Positions 37,977 to 50,139 of a stretch of DNA of 64,000 bases are shown here, in pieces; position 1 is the stretch's first letter, and each line of letters starts with the position of its first letter. The position numbers and the translations under genes are program-made. The notes beneath the pieces are model-generated. The model worked only from the letters and a program-made list of their open reading frames with translations, was not told the DNA's origin and searched no databases. The DNA is from Moringa oleifera (Eukaryota; Streptophyta; Magnoliopsida; Brassicales; Moringaceae): positions 9,987,001 to 10,051,000 of the forward strand of contig JAJFZO010000049.1 of NCBI GenBank assembly GCA_021397835.1. Reading direction: 5' to 3'.

Positions 37977-39850
37977 ACACAAGTGTTGATCACTTCCCCG
38001 CACATAGACATCACATGGTCCATGAATTTTTAACTTTATGCATAATAAGTTTGAGTTTCATGCCAAGTTCAACTTTCAAAACTCAAATAAACATCTAAGT
38101 TTGTGATTAGTACATCCAACTCTGGCTGCTAAAGTGCTATCACTTGAGGACTAATCCAAAGATTGATTGCTTACTGAGGAGTGAACTAAAAATCTCAAAC
38201 TCACATTTTCTTATCTGAATGATGGAATAATATTACACTCCTTGAGTTCAGTCATGAAGCAACCTGCCAAATCTGGACATAAAGTTATCAGAAAGCTTTC
38301 ACAATATACATAACATGTATCATGTTACCTTCAACTGGACTTGATGCATGGTTTGTTACTTCTCCATTCTGCACAACCTCTTCATAAATAGATGGCCCAT
38401 AATGATGTTGAGCAGCCTCTTCGAAGAACTTATCACACACTTGTCTTTACATCACGACCAAAAATAGCAGGAAAAATCAAAGTTCTTCCTGAAAGCATTA
38501 ATCTCCTCGATGTCCTCATTTTAATTCACACCTCATTTGTTAACCTACAAAGCATGCCTATATTTTAGGAACAAATTTGAAAAATAAAGCCAATCAAGTA
38601 AACAGAGACAATAATGGGGTGAACAGGGTGCCACAAAAGATCAATCAATGCTTCCTTTAGAGCTGGTGTCTAGAAAGCCTTAACCAATGATGAGATCATG
38701 CTTCTGCAGGCTATATATTAGTCACTGATATTCTGGCAATGCAGCATCAGTAAGGGCTCTAAGAACTCACACCTAGCCAAAATTTCAGGTGGAGGTACTC
38801 CAACAATAAGGTTGGTGTCCAGCTTTGTTTTATAGGAAGATAGCAATTTGGGCACTTCATGATGAGAACTGTCAATGGCAGATGGAAGTGCACCAAGAAT
38901 TGCTTCATGGAAAAAGGGTGCTAATCTTACGGCTTGCAAGCAGAACTTTATCCATTCAAGGATTAATTGATATGGACCTCTAACTCTCCCCCCATTCTTG
39001 CTTCTTCTAAGCCTAGACGCAGCAGAGATTGCATACACAAAAGTAGAATGCAACTTAATATCTAAAAGAAGATTTGTTACAAATTAATTTGCAATGCATA
39101 TCCACTTATATCAATATAAATCAATGTTTCTTCCCTGTGGCCTATCTTGCTGATTGTCAGACTACTAATCTATCAATTTCTTTAATGGTTTCTATCATTT
39201 GAATCTTCGCTGTTTCTATTTCAAGGTCACTAAAATGAGTGGGTAGTAAATGGAATGTCAAACTGCAATAATATGATTTAGGACATACCCAAAGATTTGC
39301 CCGAAAGCTTGCTCCACGCTCGAGAACGATCACTGCCACATTAGACATGCATTTTAAAACTGGCAAAACATAGCTACTCCTCCCAATATCAACACCTACA
39401 TCTCCCACCTTGGATGCTTTCAGATGATTCCCACTGTCAAATAATCAAACCTATATCCAACCAATGAAACTAACATTGTAATAATCAGAGGGAGTAAGAG
39501 AGAGCATGCCATGAATCTGTTTCCCTTCAGAGCCACATCCATTCACCATTACCACAGAAACAAGGTGTCACCACATTCACAAGATCCATGTGATTACTAC
39601 ACGGATAACAATGTAGACAAATTTATATTAATAGAGGATTTTCAAGGCCCAAAGATTTACACAAGGCCTCACCAAAGAAAACATCAATCAAGGTGGCTCT
39701 TATTAAAATGAAATTAAACTGTATTTTATCCAACAAAAAAACAGGCCTATTAGATGTAGTTATCAGTCAATGTCCCAAACTCTTGTCAGGGATTGGATAA
39801 CAAAAATTTACAGCAAGTCTAAAGATATATTAAGCTCCTAAACCATGAGA
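37977..39850 (-). pseudogene. Array unit 3: X/RbBP5 chimera
   Basis: 1.87 kb. Acidic exon at 38329-38550, X2 exon at 38718-39053 (111 open residues, with LILEWIKFCLQAVRLAPFFH), X1 at about 39290-39450 with VGDVGVDIGRSSYVLPVLK. A frame break separates X2 from its RbBP5-like continuation at about 38600-38700. Confidence 0.65.
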
Positions 39851-41679
39851 AGACAAGTGTTAATCACTTGCCCACATTAGACATCACATGGTCAATGAAT
39901 TTCGTAATTATGTATAATTAGTTGAGTATCATGCCAAGATTAACTTTCAAAACTCACATAATCACCTAAGTTTGTGATTAGTACATCCAACTTTGGCTGC
40001 TAAAGTGCTACCACTTGATAACTATCCAAAGATCGACAGCTTACTAAGGTGCGAAATAAAAATTTCAAACTCATATTTTCTTACTTGACTGATGGAATAA
40101 TAGTACACAGCTTTAGTTCAGTCATGAAGCAGCCTTCCATATTTGGACATAATGTTATCAGAAAGCTTTCATATTATACATAACATGTATCAAGTTACCT
40201 TCAAGTGGACTCGATGTATGGTTTGTTACTTCTCCATTCTGCCTAGCCTCTTTAGAAATAGGCGACTTCGAAGAATGTCTCACACACTTGTCTTCCTGCT
40301 CAGGAGCATTAGGACCAGGAATAGCAAGAAGAATCAGTGTTCTTGCAAAATCCTCACCTTCATTCATACCTCATTTGTTAAACTACAAAGCATGCCTATA
40401 TTTTAGAAACATAAATGAAAAATAAAGCCAATCAAGAAACCAGAGATAATAATAGGGTGAAAAGGATGCAACCAAAGATCAATCAATGCTTCCTCTAGAG
40501 CAGGCTTCCAAAATGTTTTAACCAATGATTAGAGCACTTGCTCTACCCTTTGTATCGATCCTAGATCACACTTCTACAGAATATATATTAGACATTGATA
40601 GTCTGGTAACGCAGCATCAGGTAAGATCTCTAAGAACTCACACCTAGCCACAATTTAAGGTAGAGGTGCTCCTGCAATGAGGTTGGTGTCCAACTTTGTT
40701 TTATGAAAAGATAGCAATTTGGGCACTTCACAAGGAGAGCTGTCAATAGTACACGGAACTGTACCAAGACTTGCTTCATGGACAAAAGGTGTTAATCTTG
40801 TGGCTTGCAAGCAAAACTATGTCCATTCAAGGATCAATGGATGTGGACCTCTAACTCTCCCCCTAATCTTGCTTCTTTCAGGTCCAGAGGCGACAGGGAT
40901 AGAGGATTTGTTTCAAATCAATTTGTAACGCATATCCACTTATATCAATATAAATCCAAGTTCCTTCCCCGTGGCATATCTGGCTGGTTGTTAGACTACT
41001 CATCTATCCATTTCTTTAATGGTTTTCCATCATTTGAATCTTCGCTATTTCTAATTCAAGATCACTAAAGTGAGTGGATAATAAATGGAATGTCAATGTG
41101 CATTAACAAGATTCAAAACATACCCAAAGATTAGCTCAGAAGCTTGCTCCATGCTCAGAAACGATCACTGCCACATTAGATATGCGTTTTACAACTAGCA
41201 GAACATAACTGCTCTACCCAACAGCAACACATACATCTCTAACCCTGAATGCTTTGAAATGATTCCTGCTATCAAATTGTCGAACCTATATCCAACCAAT
41301 AAAACATATATTATAATAATCAGAAGGGGTAAGAGAGAGCATACCATGAATCCGTTTTCCTCTAGAGCCACGTCCATTCACCATTACCACTGAAACAAGC
41401 TGTCGCTACATTCACAAGATCCACGTGATTACTACACTAAAAGGATAACAACGGAAACAAATTTACATTAACAAAGGATTTCCAAGGCCTACACGAGGCC
41501 TCACTAAGGAAAACATCAATCAAGCTGGCTTTTCTTAAAATGAAAGTAAACTATAATTTATCCAACTCAAAAACTGCCCTACTAGAGGTAGTTATCATTG
41601 AATAACCTAAACACTTTTTAAGGATTGGATAACTGAAATTTATAAGAAAGTATAAAGATATATTAAGCTACTAAACCTT
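39851..41679 (-). pseudogene. Array unit 4: X/RbBP5 chimera
   Basis: 1.83 kb. The acidic exon is open at 40158-40367 (RTLILLAIPGPNAPEQEDKC then EARQNGEVTNHTSSPLEG). X2 at about 40560-40900 is heavily broken, X1 lies at about 41125-41290. Confidence 0.65.
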
Positions 41680-43531
41680 AAGAAGACACGCATTGATCAC
41701 TTGCTCACACATAGACATCACATGGTCCACGAATTTTGCAATTATGCATAATCAACTTAGTATCCTGCCAAGGTCAACTTTCAAAACTCACATAATCACC
41801 TAAGTTTGTGATTAGTACATCCAACTTTGGCTGTTAAAGTGCTACCACTTGAGGACTAATCCAAGGTGCTTACTAAGGTGTGAAACCAAAATTTCAAACT
41901 CACATTTTCTTACCTGAATGATGGAATAGCAGTACACTACTTGAGTTCAGTCATGAAGCAGCCTGCCAAATTTGGACATAATGTTAACAGAAAGCTTTCA
42001 TAATATACGTAACATGTATCATGTTACCTTCAAGTGAACGTGATGCATGGTTCATTACTTCTCCATTCTGTCTAGCCTCTTCAGAAATAGGCGACCCTCA
42101 ACGATTGTTGCCAATTAGCTTCAAAGACCTTCTCACATACATGTCTTCCTGCTAAGGAATATCAGGAGCAAGAATAATAGGAAGAATTAGAGTTCTTCTT
42201 GAATCACTAAAACCATCAACCTCCTCAACATCCTCATCTTAATTCACACTTCATTTGTTAACCTATAAAGCATGCCTATATTTTAGGAACATAAATTAAA
42301 AATAAAGCCAATCAAGGAAATAGAGACAACAATGGGGTGAAAAGCATGCCACCAAAGATCGATCAAAGCTTCCTTTAGAGCCATTGTCCAGAAGGCTTCA
42401 ACCAACAATAAGAGCGAACACTCTACCCTCTGTATCCAACTAGGGTCACGCTTCTGCCGACTATATATCAGCCACTGATAGTTTGAGCATGCAGCATCAG
42501 TAAGGGCTCCAAGAACTCGCACCAACCCATAATTTCAGGTGGAGGTACTCTAGCAATGAGGTTAGTGTCCACCTTTGTTTTACAGGATGATAGGACTTTG
42601 GGCACTTCATGTGGAGAACTGTCAATGGCAGATGGAACGGCACCAAGAATTACTTCATGGACAGAGGTGTTCATCTTGCGGCTTACAAGCAGAACTCTGT
42701 CCATTCATGGATTAATGCATATAGACCTCTAACTCTCCCTCCAATCTTGCTTCTTTCAATCTTAGAGACACCACGGATTACTTACACGAGAGTAGAATGC
42801 AACTTAATATCTAAAAGAGGATTTCTTACAAATCAATTGGCAACGCATATCCACTTAAATCAATGTAAATACAAGTTTCTTCCCTGTGGCATATCTGACT
42901 GATTGTTAGACTGCTCATCTATCCATTTCCTTAATGGTTTCCATCAATTGAATCTTCGCTATTTCTATTTCAACATCAACTAAAGTGAGCGGATAATAAA
43001 TGGAATATCAAAGAGCAATAACATGATTCAGGACATACCCAGAGATCAGCCCAAAAGCTTGCTCCTTGCTTGGGAACGATCACTATCACATTAGACTTGC
43101 ATTTTAAAACTGGCAGGACATAGCTGCTCCACCCAACAGCAACAGCTACATCTCCCACCCTGAACACTTTCAGATGATTCTTGCAGCCAAATAATCGAAC
43201 CTATATCCCTGTAGAGCCACATGCATTCACCGTGACCACTGAAACAAAGTGTCAATACGTTAACGAGATCCATGTGAGTACTACACTAAAAGGATAACAA
43301 TGTTGAGAAATTTACACTCATAAAGGATATCCAAGGCCCAAAGGTGTAAATAACACAAGGCCTCATTGAAGAAAATATTATTAGAATGAAATTAAACTGC
43401 ATTTTATCCAACTCAAAAACTGGCCTATTAGAGGTAGTTATCATTGAATGTCCTTGATTCCTTCCAGGAATTGGATAATTAAAATTTATAACAAAGTGTA
43501 AAGATATATTAAGCTCCTAAACCATGAGATG
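41680..43531 (-). pseudogene. Array unit 5: X/RbBP5 chimera
   Basis: 1.85 kb. Acidic exon at 42027-42260. The X3 to RbBP5-like join is open at 42283-42525 (YSRQKRDPSWIQRVECS, then LKEALIDLWWHAFHPIVVSI). X2 is open at 42468-42704 in another frame, so one shift separates X2 from X3. X1 lies at 43038-43200 (VGDVAVAVGWSSYVLPVLK). Confidence 0.65.
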
Positions 43532-45301
43532 ACAAGTGTTGATCACTTGCCAACACATAGACATCACATGGTCCATCAATTTTGCAATTATGCATAATCA
43601 GTTGAGCATCTTGTCAAGGTCAACTTTCAAAACTCACATAATCACCTAAGTTTGTGATTAGTACATCCAACTCTGGCTATTAAAGTGCTACCACTTGAGG
43701 ACTAATTCAAAGATTGACTGCTTACTAAGGTGTGAAACCAAAATTCAAACTCATGTTTTCTTACCTGAATGATGGAATAGTAGTACACTGATTGAGTGCA
43801 GTCATGAAGCAGCCTGCCAAATCTAGACATAATGTTATCAGAAAGCTTTCATAATATACATAACATGTATCATGTTACCTTCAAGTGGAGTTGATGCATG
43901 GTTTGTTACTTCTCCATTCTGTCTAGCCTCTTCAAAAATGGGCGACCCACAATGATTGCTACTAGTTAGCTTCAAAGACCTTCTCACAGACTTGTCTTCC
44001 TGCTCAGGGAGCAGGAATAGTAGGAAGAATCAAAGTTCTTCCTAAATCACTGAAACCATCAACCTCCTCAACATCCTCATCATTCACACCTCATTCATTA
44101 ATCTACAAAGCATGCCAATATTTTAGGAACATAAATGAAAAATAAAGCCAATCAAGGAAACAGAAACAATAATGGGGTGAGCAAGATGCCACCAAAGATC
44201 AATCGATGCTTCCTTTAGCCATGATTTCAGATGGAGGTACTCCAGTAGTGAGGTTGGTGTCCAGTTTTGTTTTACAGGATGATAGCACTTTGGGCACTTC
44301 ATGCGGAGAACTGTTAATTGTAGATGGAAATGCACCAGGAATTACTTCATGGACAGAGGGTGTTGATATTATGGCTTGCAACCAGAACTCTATCCATTCA
44401 TGGATTAATGGATAAGGACCTCTAACTCTCCTCCTAGTCAGTCTTCTTTCAAGCCTAGAGGCAGCAAGGATTGCCTACACGAGAGTATAATGCAAGTGAA
44501 TATCTAAAAGAGGATTTTTAACAAATCAATTTGCAATGCATATCCACTTATATCAACGTATATCCAAGTTTCTTACCTGTGGCGTATCTGGTTAATTGTT
44601 AGACTACTTATCTATCTATTTTCTTAATGATTTCCATAATTTGAATCTTCGCTATTCCTATTTCAAGATCACTAAAGTGAATGGATAATAAATGGAATGT
44701 CAAAGTGCAATAACATGATTCATGACATACCCAGAGATCAGCGCGAAAGCTTGCTCCATGCTTGGAAACCATCACTACCACATTAGACTTGCATTTTACA
44801 AATGGCAGAACATAGCTGCTCCACCCAACAGCAACACCTACGTCTCCCACCCTGAACGCTTTCAGATGATTCCTGCAGCCAAATAGTCGAACCTATATCT
44901 AACAATGAAACAGTTATTGTAATAATCACTGGGAGCAAGAGAGAGCATGCCATGAATCCGTTTCCCTGTAAAGCCACATGCATTCACCATCACCACTGAA
45001 ACAAGGTGTCACTACATTGACAAGATCCGTGTGATTACTACACTAAAAGGATAACAATATTGAGAAATTTATGCTAATAGAAAATTTCCAAGGCCCAAAG
45101 GTGTAAATTACACAAGGTCTCACTAAAAAAAACATCAATCAAGGTGGCTCTTATTAAAATAAAATTAAACTGCATTTTATCCAACTCAAAAACTGGCCTA
45201 TTAGAGGTAGTTATCATTGAATATCCTAGATTCCTTCTAGGAATTGGATAACTAAAATTTATAACAAAGTGTAAAGATATATTAAGCTCCTAAACCATGA
45301 G
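43532..45301 (-). pseudogene. Array unit 6: X/RbBP5 chimera, X3 deleted
   Basis: 1.77 kb. Acidic exon at 43877-44095. In the long exon X2 (EVIPGAFPSTINSSPHEV and on) is joined almost directly to the RbBP5-like SIDLWWH part near 44205-44220; X3 (DYQWLIY to AFW) is missing, which accounts for the shorter unit. X1 lies at 44728-44900. Confidence 0.65.
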
Positions 45302-46862
45302 AAGACAAGTGTTAATCACATTCCCACACATAGACATCACATGGTCCATCAATTTCACAATTATGCATAATCAGTTAAGTATCATGCCAAGGTCAACTTT
45401 CAAAACTCCCATAATCACCTAAGGTTATGATTAGTACATCCAACTCTGGTTGCTAAAGTGCTACCACTTGAGGACTAATCCTAAGAATGACTACTTACTA
45501 AGGTGTGAAATGAAAATTTCAAACTCGTATTTTCTTACATCAATGATGGAATAGCAGTACACTGCTTGAGTTCAGTCATGAAGCAGCGTGCCAAATTTAA
45601 ACATAATGTTATCAGAAAGCTTGCATAATATACATAACATGTATCATGTTACCTTCAAGTGGACTTGATGCATGGTTTGTTACTTGTCCATTCTGCCAGC
45701 CTCTTCAAAAATAGGCGACCCACAATGATTGCTGTCAATTAGCTTCAATAAACTTCTCACGATTGTCTTCCTGCTCAGGAACATCATCACTAGGAATAGC
45801 ATGAAAAATAAGAATTCTTCCTAAATCAATGAAAGCATCAATCTCGTGAACATCCTCATCTTCATTCACACCTCTTTATTTAACCTACAAAGCATGCCTA
45901 TATTTTAGGAACATAAATGAAAAATAAAACCAATCAAGGGAACTGAGACAATAATGGGGTGAACAGGATGCCACCAAAGATCAATCAATGCAAGGTTTTA
46001 ACCAATGATGAGAGTGAATGCTCTACACGCTTCTGCAGGCTATATATCAGCCACTGATAGTCTAGCAATGCAGCATCAGGTAATGGCTCCAAGAACTCCT
46101 TCCCAGCCACAATTTCAGGTGAAGGTACTCCAACAATGAGGTCGGTGTCCAGCTTTGTTTTAAGGGACGATAGCTCTTTGGGCACTTCATGCAGAGAACT
46201 GTCAATGGCAGATGCGTTTGCACCAGGAATTGCTGGATGGAAAAAGGGTATAGATCTTGCAGCTTGCAAGCAGGGCTGAATCAACTCTTGGATTAAGGGA
46301 GATGGACCTCTAACTGCCCCTCAATCTTGTTTGCTTCAAGCTTAGAGGCAGCAGGGATTGCCTACAAGACAGTATATTTTGAATCCCCGGATACCAAGTT
46401 AGGCTGAATAATGATAAAGAATCATTAGGTGAAGAAATGGATGATATGATTATTCGTAAGGCATAACTGGAGAAAGAAATGAAAACAGTATATAATTCTG
46501 TGAGTTGGAATTGTAAATAATTCATCCAGTATGCTGAATTTTCCCATAAAGCTTTCAAAGTTAGTATCCCAGCCAGATGCATCCACAGAATTCTCAGGTT
46601 GTGCAATATAATGTAATTCATTTGAATTCTTTTGGGGATAAATAAAACCAAAACATTCACTTAATCATCAATGTTGAGTCATATTATATATCTGAACCAC
46701 TAGAGAAGAGAACAAAACAACCTATCACAAAGGCTAACCATTTTTAAAATGTGGAGTCATAGCAAACATGAACATGATAGGCAATGAAAAATAGCTGGTA
46801 TGACCAATAAGATACATGTTTAGCCTTGAAATAAATTCAATCTACAAACATATATCCATTAC

Positions 46863-48639
46863 CTCTCTGTGTTCAGGCATTAAATATTGCAAGCAGCGCT
46901 GTGCGACATGGTTTCCATTCATGTTCTTGATCAAAGTCACTATACCAGGCCTCAGCAAGGGAACATCCATGAAAAACTGCTAAGGGGTGTTCAGTGTTTC
47001 TATAACTTTTTGAACAGCACGCCTCCTGTGTTTTTGAAAGGAAATGAATAACTAAATACATAAGATTGTAAAAAACAGAGAGTAACTATAAATCAGAAAA
47101 AGACAGGTGTGCACACACAGATGCAGAAACATGCAGTAATAAGAGAGAGGGAGAGAAAGAGGGATAGCGAGAGAGTAAACCCATGCATGTCACATGAAAT
47201 TGTAAAAAGATCTCTAGCTCTTCTAGTTATCGCATGAAGTATTTGCATTCTTTGATCCTCATTGCACACTTCAAAGCAGTTTCTGCACCAGATAATTCCC
47301 AAAACAGTCTGTCATTAGTTCAACAATGTGATCAATGATCTCAAGAAAAATCTTTTCAACATCTTCTGGGTTGCCTTCTGAAAATTTTGTCTGTAAAAAG
47401 GGACAACCATGCTGGTCCTTGGCCATGAAATATATTCTACCATTTACTTCATTGAGAGAGCTGTATTTCTGAGGCTGTGGCCTTAGATTGGTATTTCCAA
47501 GATTGATGTAGCTAAAAGTATCTTGCTGAAAGCATATGTCCAGAGAGGAGAAGCTGTGGAGGTGACAACCATCAGATAGAACTTTTCCATTCTGGTTGAC
47601 ATGGCTATGTGATTCCTTTCCTCCAACAGAGCCAAACTTCACAGCTTTAAGTGTGTTCAATCCATGAGATCTAGTTAGGATCTTCTCGGGAAACATAGGT
47701 TTTCCAATTTTCGCCAAAACAAGTGCAGCATTGTGATCTGAAGAGGAAAAGGAAGGATTTGGCAGGTTCAAACCCCTTGTGACAGAGTTACTGTTCCAAA
47801 ATATTGTTCATCCATAATATTGCAGATACAAGAGTTGCTGATTCATCCCATAATATTGTTCCTCTTCATTATTCCTCCAACTGAGGTGAGGTTGGTTCAA
47901 CTGTTGTGAATGTAAATAAGGAAATGTAGACTGTGCATCTGTGAAGTATTGCTGCTGAACGGACATTACAGCAAAGTCCACACCAGGGACAGGCATGTTA
48001 GAGAAGAAAGGAAAACCTTGCAGCCCATGAACTGGCATTGCAGCAGAGAAATGAACTTGCTGGCAATAGCTAACTTGCAACTTTTTGAGTCCTTGAGCAT
48101 CAAGTTTTAAAAAATTTGAATCTTCTTCGCCAACTTTTGTCATGTCAAGCTTATTAACATAAAAAGGCATGTCATTTGATGAATGCAAAGCAGAAACAAC
48201 GATCAGCTGCGAATCCATATTGGAAGATGAATTCTTTAGGCTGTTTTCATTCAGACAGTTTACCAGTAAACTGGAATGATTTGGTGAAGATTTACAGTTT
48301 GCAAAAGGAGAAGTCACGGGGTCAATTCCCATCCCATCATTAAAATTCAAACCTGCAAATCCAGATGTCAAAGACTGGTCAACAGGCAAATTGGCTCCCT
48401 CTGTTTGGACCCTCCGAATGGGTGATTGCTGTGTTTTACTTGCTGGTAATTTTCTGCCATCAAAATTCCCATTGTTTTGGAGCTTCTTTGTTAGAGGCTC
48501 TCCGTAGAAGTTCACATAGATAGGCAACAAGCTATTTTAGGTCCAGATTCCTCACAATGAGCCCAGAAGCAGCATTGGGCATCTCACCAAGAAGCTTCCC
48601 AAATTCATCAAACTCTAATTCAGTTTTCCTTTGCTCCAT
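46863..48639 (-). pseudogene. Pumilio-like (PUF) RNA-binding protein, 5' fragment, copy 1
   Basis: Exon 1 runs 48639 to 47181 and exon 2 runs 47025 to 46863. Start MEQRKTELEFDEFGKLLGEM, then a low-complexity N-terminal region, then PUF repeats: QHGCPFLQTKFSEG, FGNYLVQKLL, the DQRMQILHAITRRARDLF helix, MHGRRAVQKVIETL and NGNHVAQRCLQYL. PUF proteins bind 3' UTRs and repress mRNAs; plants have an APUM7-12-like group that this recalls. Functional proteins need about eight repeats; only about four are here. Breaks: a 16-bp deletion near 48535 that brings a stop after NLDLK, an extra T in KLLEVCNED (about 47272-47276), a stop inside exon 2 (NTP-stop-QFFM, 46980-46982), and a deletion near 47808 relative to copy 2. 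The following exon is absent. Confidence 0.85.
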
Positions 48640-48771
48640 TTTGAGAAATCACAAAAGGTATACGAATTCCTTTCTGTCAACCAAAGCAAAGCTCCACTAG
48701 GCAATGTAGAGCCACAAAATTGCCCCCGACTTGAACATAATCAATATCATAAACAACTTATCAAACCACAT

Positions 48772-48810
48772 AAACGCTGACCTGATTTATTGCAAATCAG
48801 ATCAGTGTTA
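48772..48810. other. Hairpin at the right end of the Pumilio block, copy 1
   Basis: Imperfect inverted repeat around CTGATTTATTGCAAATCAG. The equivalent site in copy 3 is a perfect 17-bp stem with a 5-base loop. Confidence 0.7.
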
Positions 48811-50139
48811 CAGAGAGTAGAATGCAACTTAATATCTAAAAGAGGATTTGTTACAAATCAAATAGCAATGCATATCCACTTTTTTCAATATAAATTGAAG
48901 TTTCATCCCTCAGGCATATCTGATTTATTCTTAGACTACTCATCTATGCATTTTTTTAATGGTTTCACACATTTGAATCTTGGCCATTTCTGCTTAAATC
49001 ACTCAAGTGAGTATATGATCAACTGAATGTTAAAGTATAATGATATGATTCAGGACATACCTGGAGATTAGCCCATAAGCTAGCTCCAGACTCAAGAAGA
49101 CATTCATTTTACAACCGGCAGAACGTGGCTGCTCCACCCAACAGCAACCCATACATCTCCTACACTGAATGCTTTCAGATAATTCGTGCTGTCAAATAGT
49201 CAAACCTATATCCAACCAATAAATATTGATATTGTAATAATCAGAGGGAGGAAGAGATAGCAAACCGTTTCCCTTTATTATAGTCGCATTCTTAACGATA
49301 AAATTTTTGTATGCCTCTCGGGAATATGCTCTTGAATAAGTGACCATGGCACAACATAGTCGAACATGGCTGAATCATGTTTTACGGCCGGCAGAACATG
49401 GCTGCCCTATCCAACAGCAACCCGTACATCTCCTACATTGACTGCTTTCAGATAATTCATTCTATCAAATAGTCAAACCTATATCCAATCATTGAATACT
49501 GATTCATTGTAATAATCAGTGGGAAGAAGAGAAAGCAAACGTTTTCCTTTATAGCTGCTTTCCTAACGGTCAACTTTTTGTATGCCTTTCTGGAATGTGC
49601 TCTAGAGTAAGCAATCATGGCTCAGAATAGTCGAACATGGCTGAATCATGTTTTACAGCCGCAGAATATGGCTGCCTCTCCCAACAGCAACCCATACATC
49701 TCCTACGCTTTCACATGATTCTTGCAGCCAAATAGTCGAACCTATACCCAACCAAACAGATATTGTAATAATCAGAGGGAGCAAGAGAGAGCATGCCATG
49801 AATCTGTTTCCCTATCTCACGTGCATTCACCATCACCACTGAAACAAGGTGTCACTACATCGACGAGATCCATGTGATTACTACACTAAAGGATAACAAT
49901 GTTGAGAAATTTATGCTAATAAAGGATTTCCAAGGCCCAAAGTTGTAAATTACACAAGGCCTCACTAAAGAAAACATCAATCAAAGTGGCTCTTATTAAA
50001 ATGAAATTAAACTGCATTTTATCCAACTCAAAAGCTGGCCAATTAAAGGTAGTTATCATTGAATGTCCTAAACTCTTTTCAGGGATGTAACAACTGAAAT
50101 TTATAAGAAAGTCTAAAGACATATTAAGCTCCTAAACCA

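Larger units (their letters stand above)
46370..48810. repeat. Inserted Pumilio-bearing block, copy 1
   Basis: A 2.44-kb stretch that interrupts X2-flanking DNA. Units without it read CCTACACGAGAGTAGAATG straight through; here CCTACAAGA is followed by the block, and GAGAGTAGAATG resumes after it. AAGA flanking both sides in the cleaner copies may be a short target duplication. From the left the block holds an exon-like piece (46480-46660, minus strand, PENSVDASGWDTNFESFMGK), then the Pumilio 5' gene fragment, then a hairpin at its right end. Confidence 0.7.
45302..50139 (-). pseudogene. Array unit 7: X/RbBP5 chimera with Pumilio block
   Basis: Acidic exon at 45650-45880. X2/X3 is open at 45985-46284 (99 residues, ending in LPDAALLDYQWLIYSLQKR). 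A deletion then removes the RbBP5-like end of the exon. Right of X2 the unit is split by the Pumilio block (46370-48810). X sequence resumes at 48811, with X1 at about 49057-49210 and two further partial X1 copies at about 49300-49490 and 49560-49745. Confidence 0.65.

Noticed and set aside
40143..40406. Plus-strand frames overlapping the array (also 42609-42902, 50572-50772, 54714-55040)
   Set aside because: They are opposite-strand shadows of the RbBP5-like, X and Pumilio exons, whose motifs lie on the minus strand.
46310..46660. 116-residue minus-strand frame next to the first Pumilio block
   Set aside because: It joins parts of the inserted block to X sequence across the insertion junction. 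Its own frame does not match the exon-like pieces it overlaps, so it is not reported as a gene.
46370..48810. Pumilio block considered as a classic Helitron or a Pack-MULE
   Set aside because: No CTRR terminus, no long terminal inverted repeats and no 9-bp target duplication were found; only a hairpin at one end and a possible AAGA duplication.
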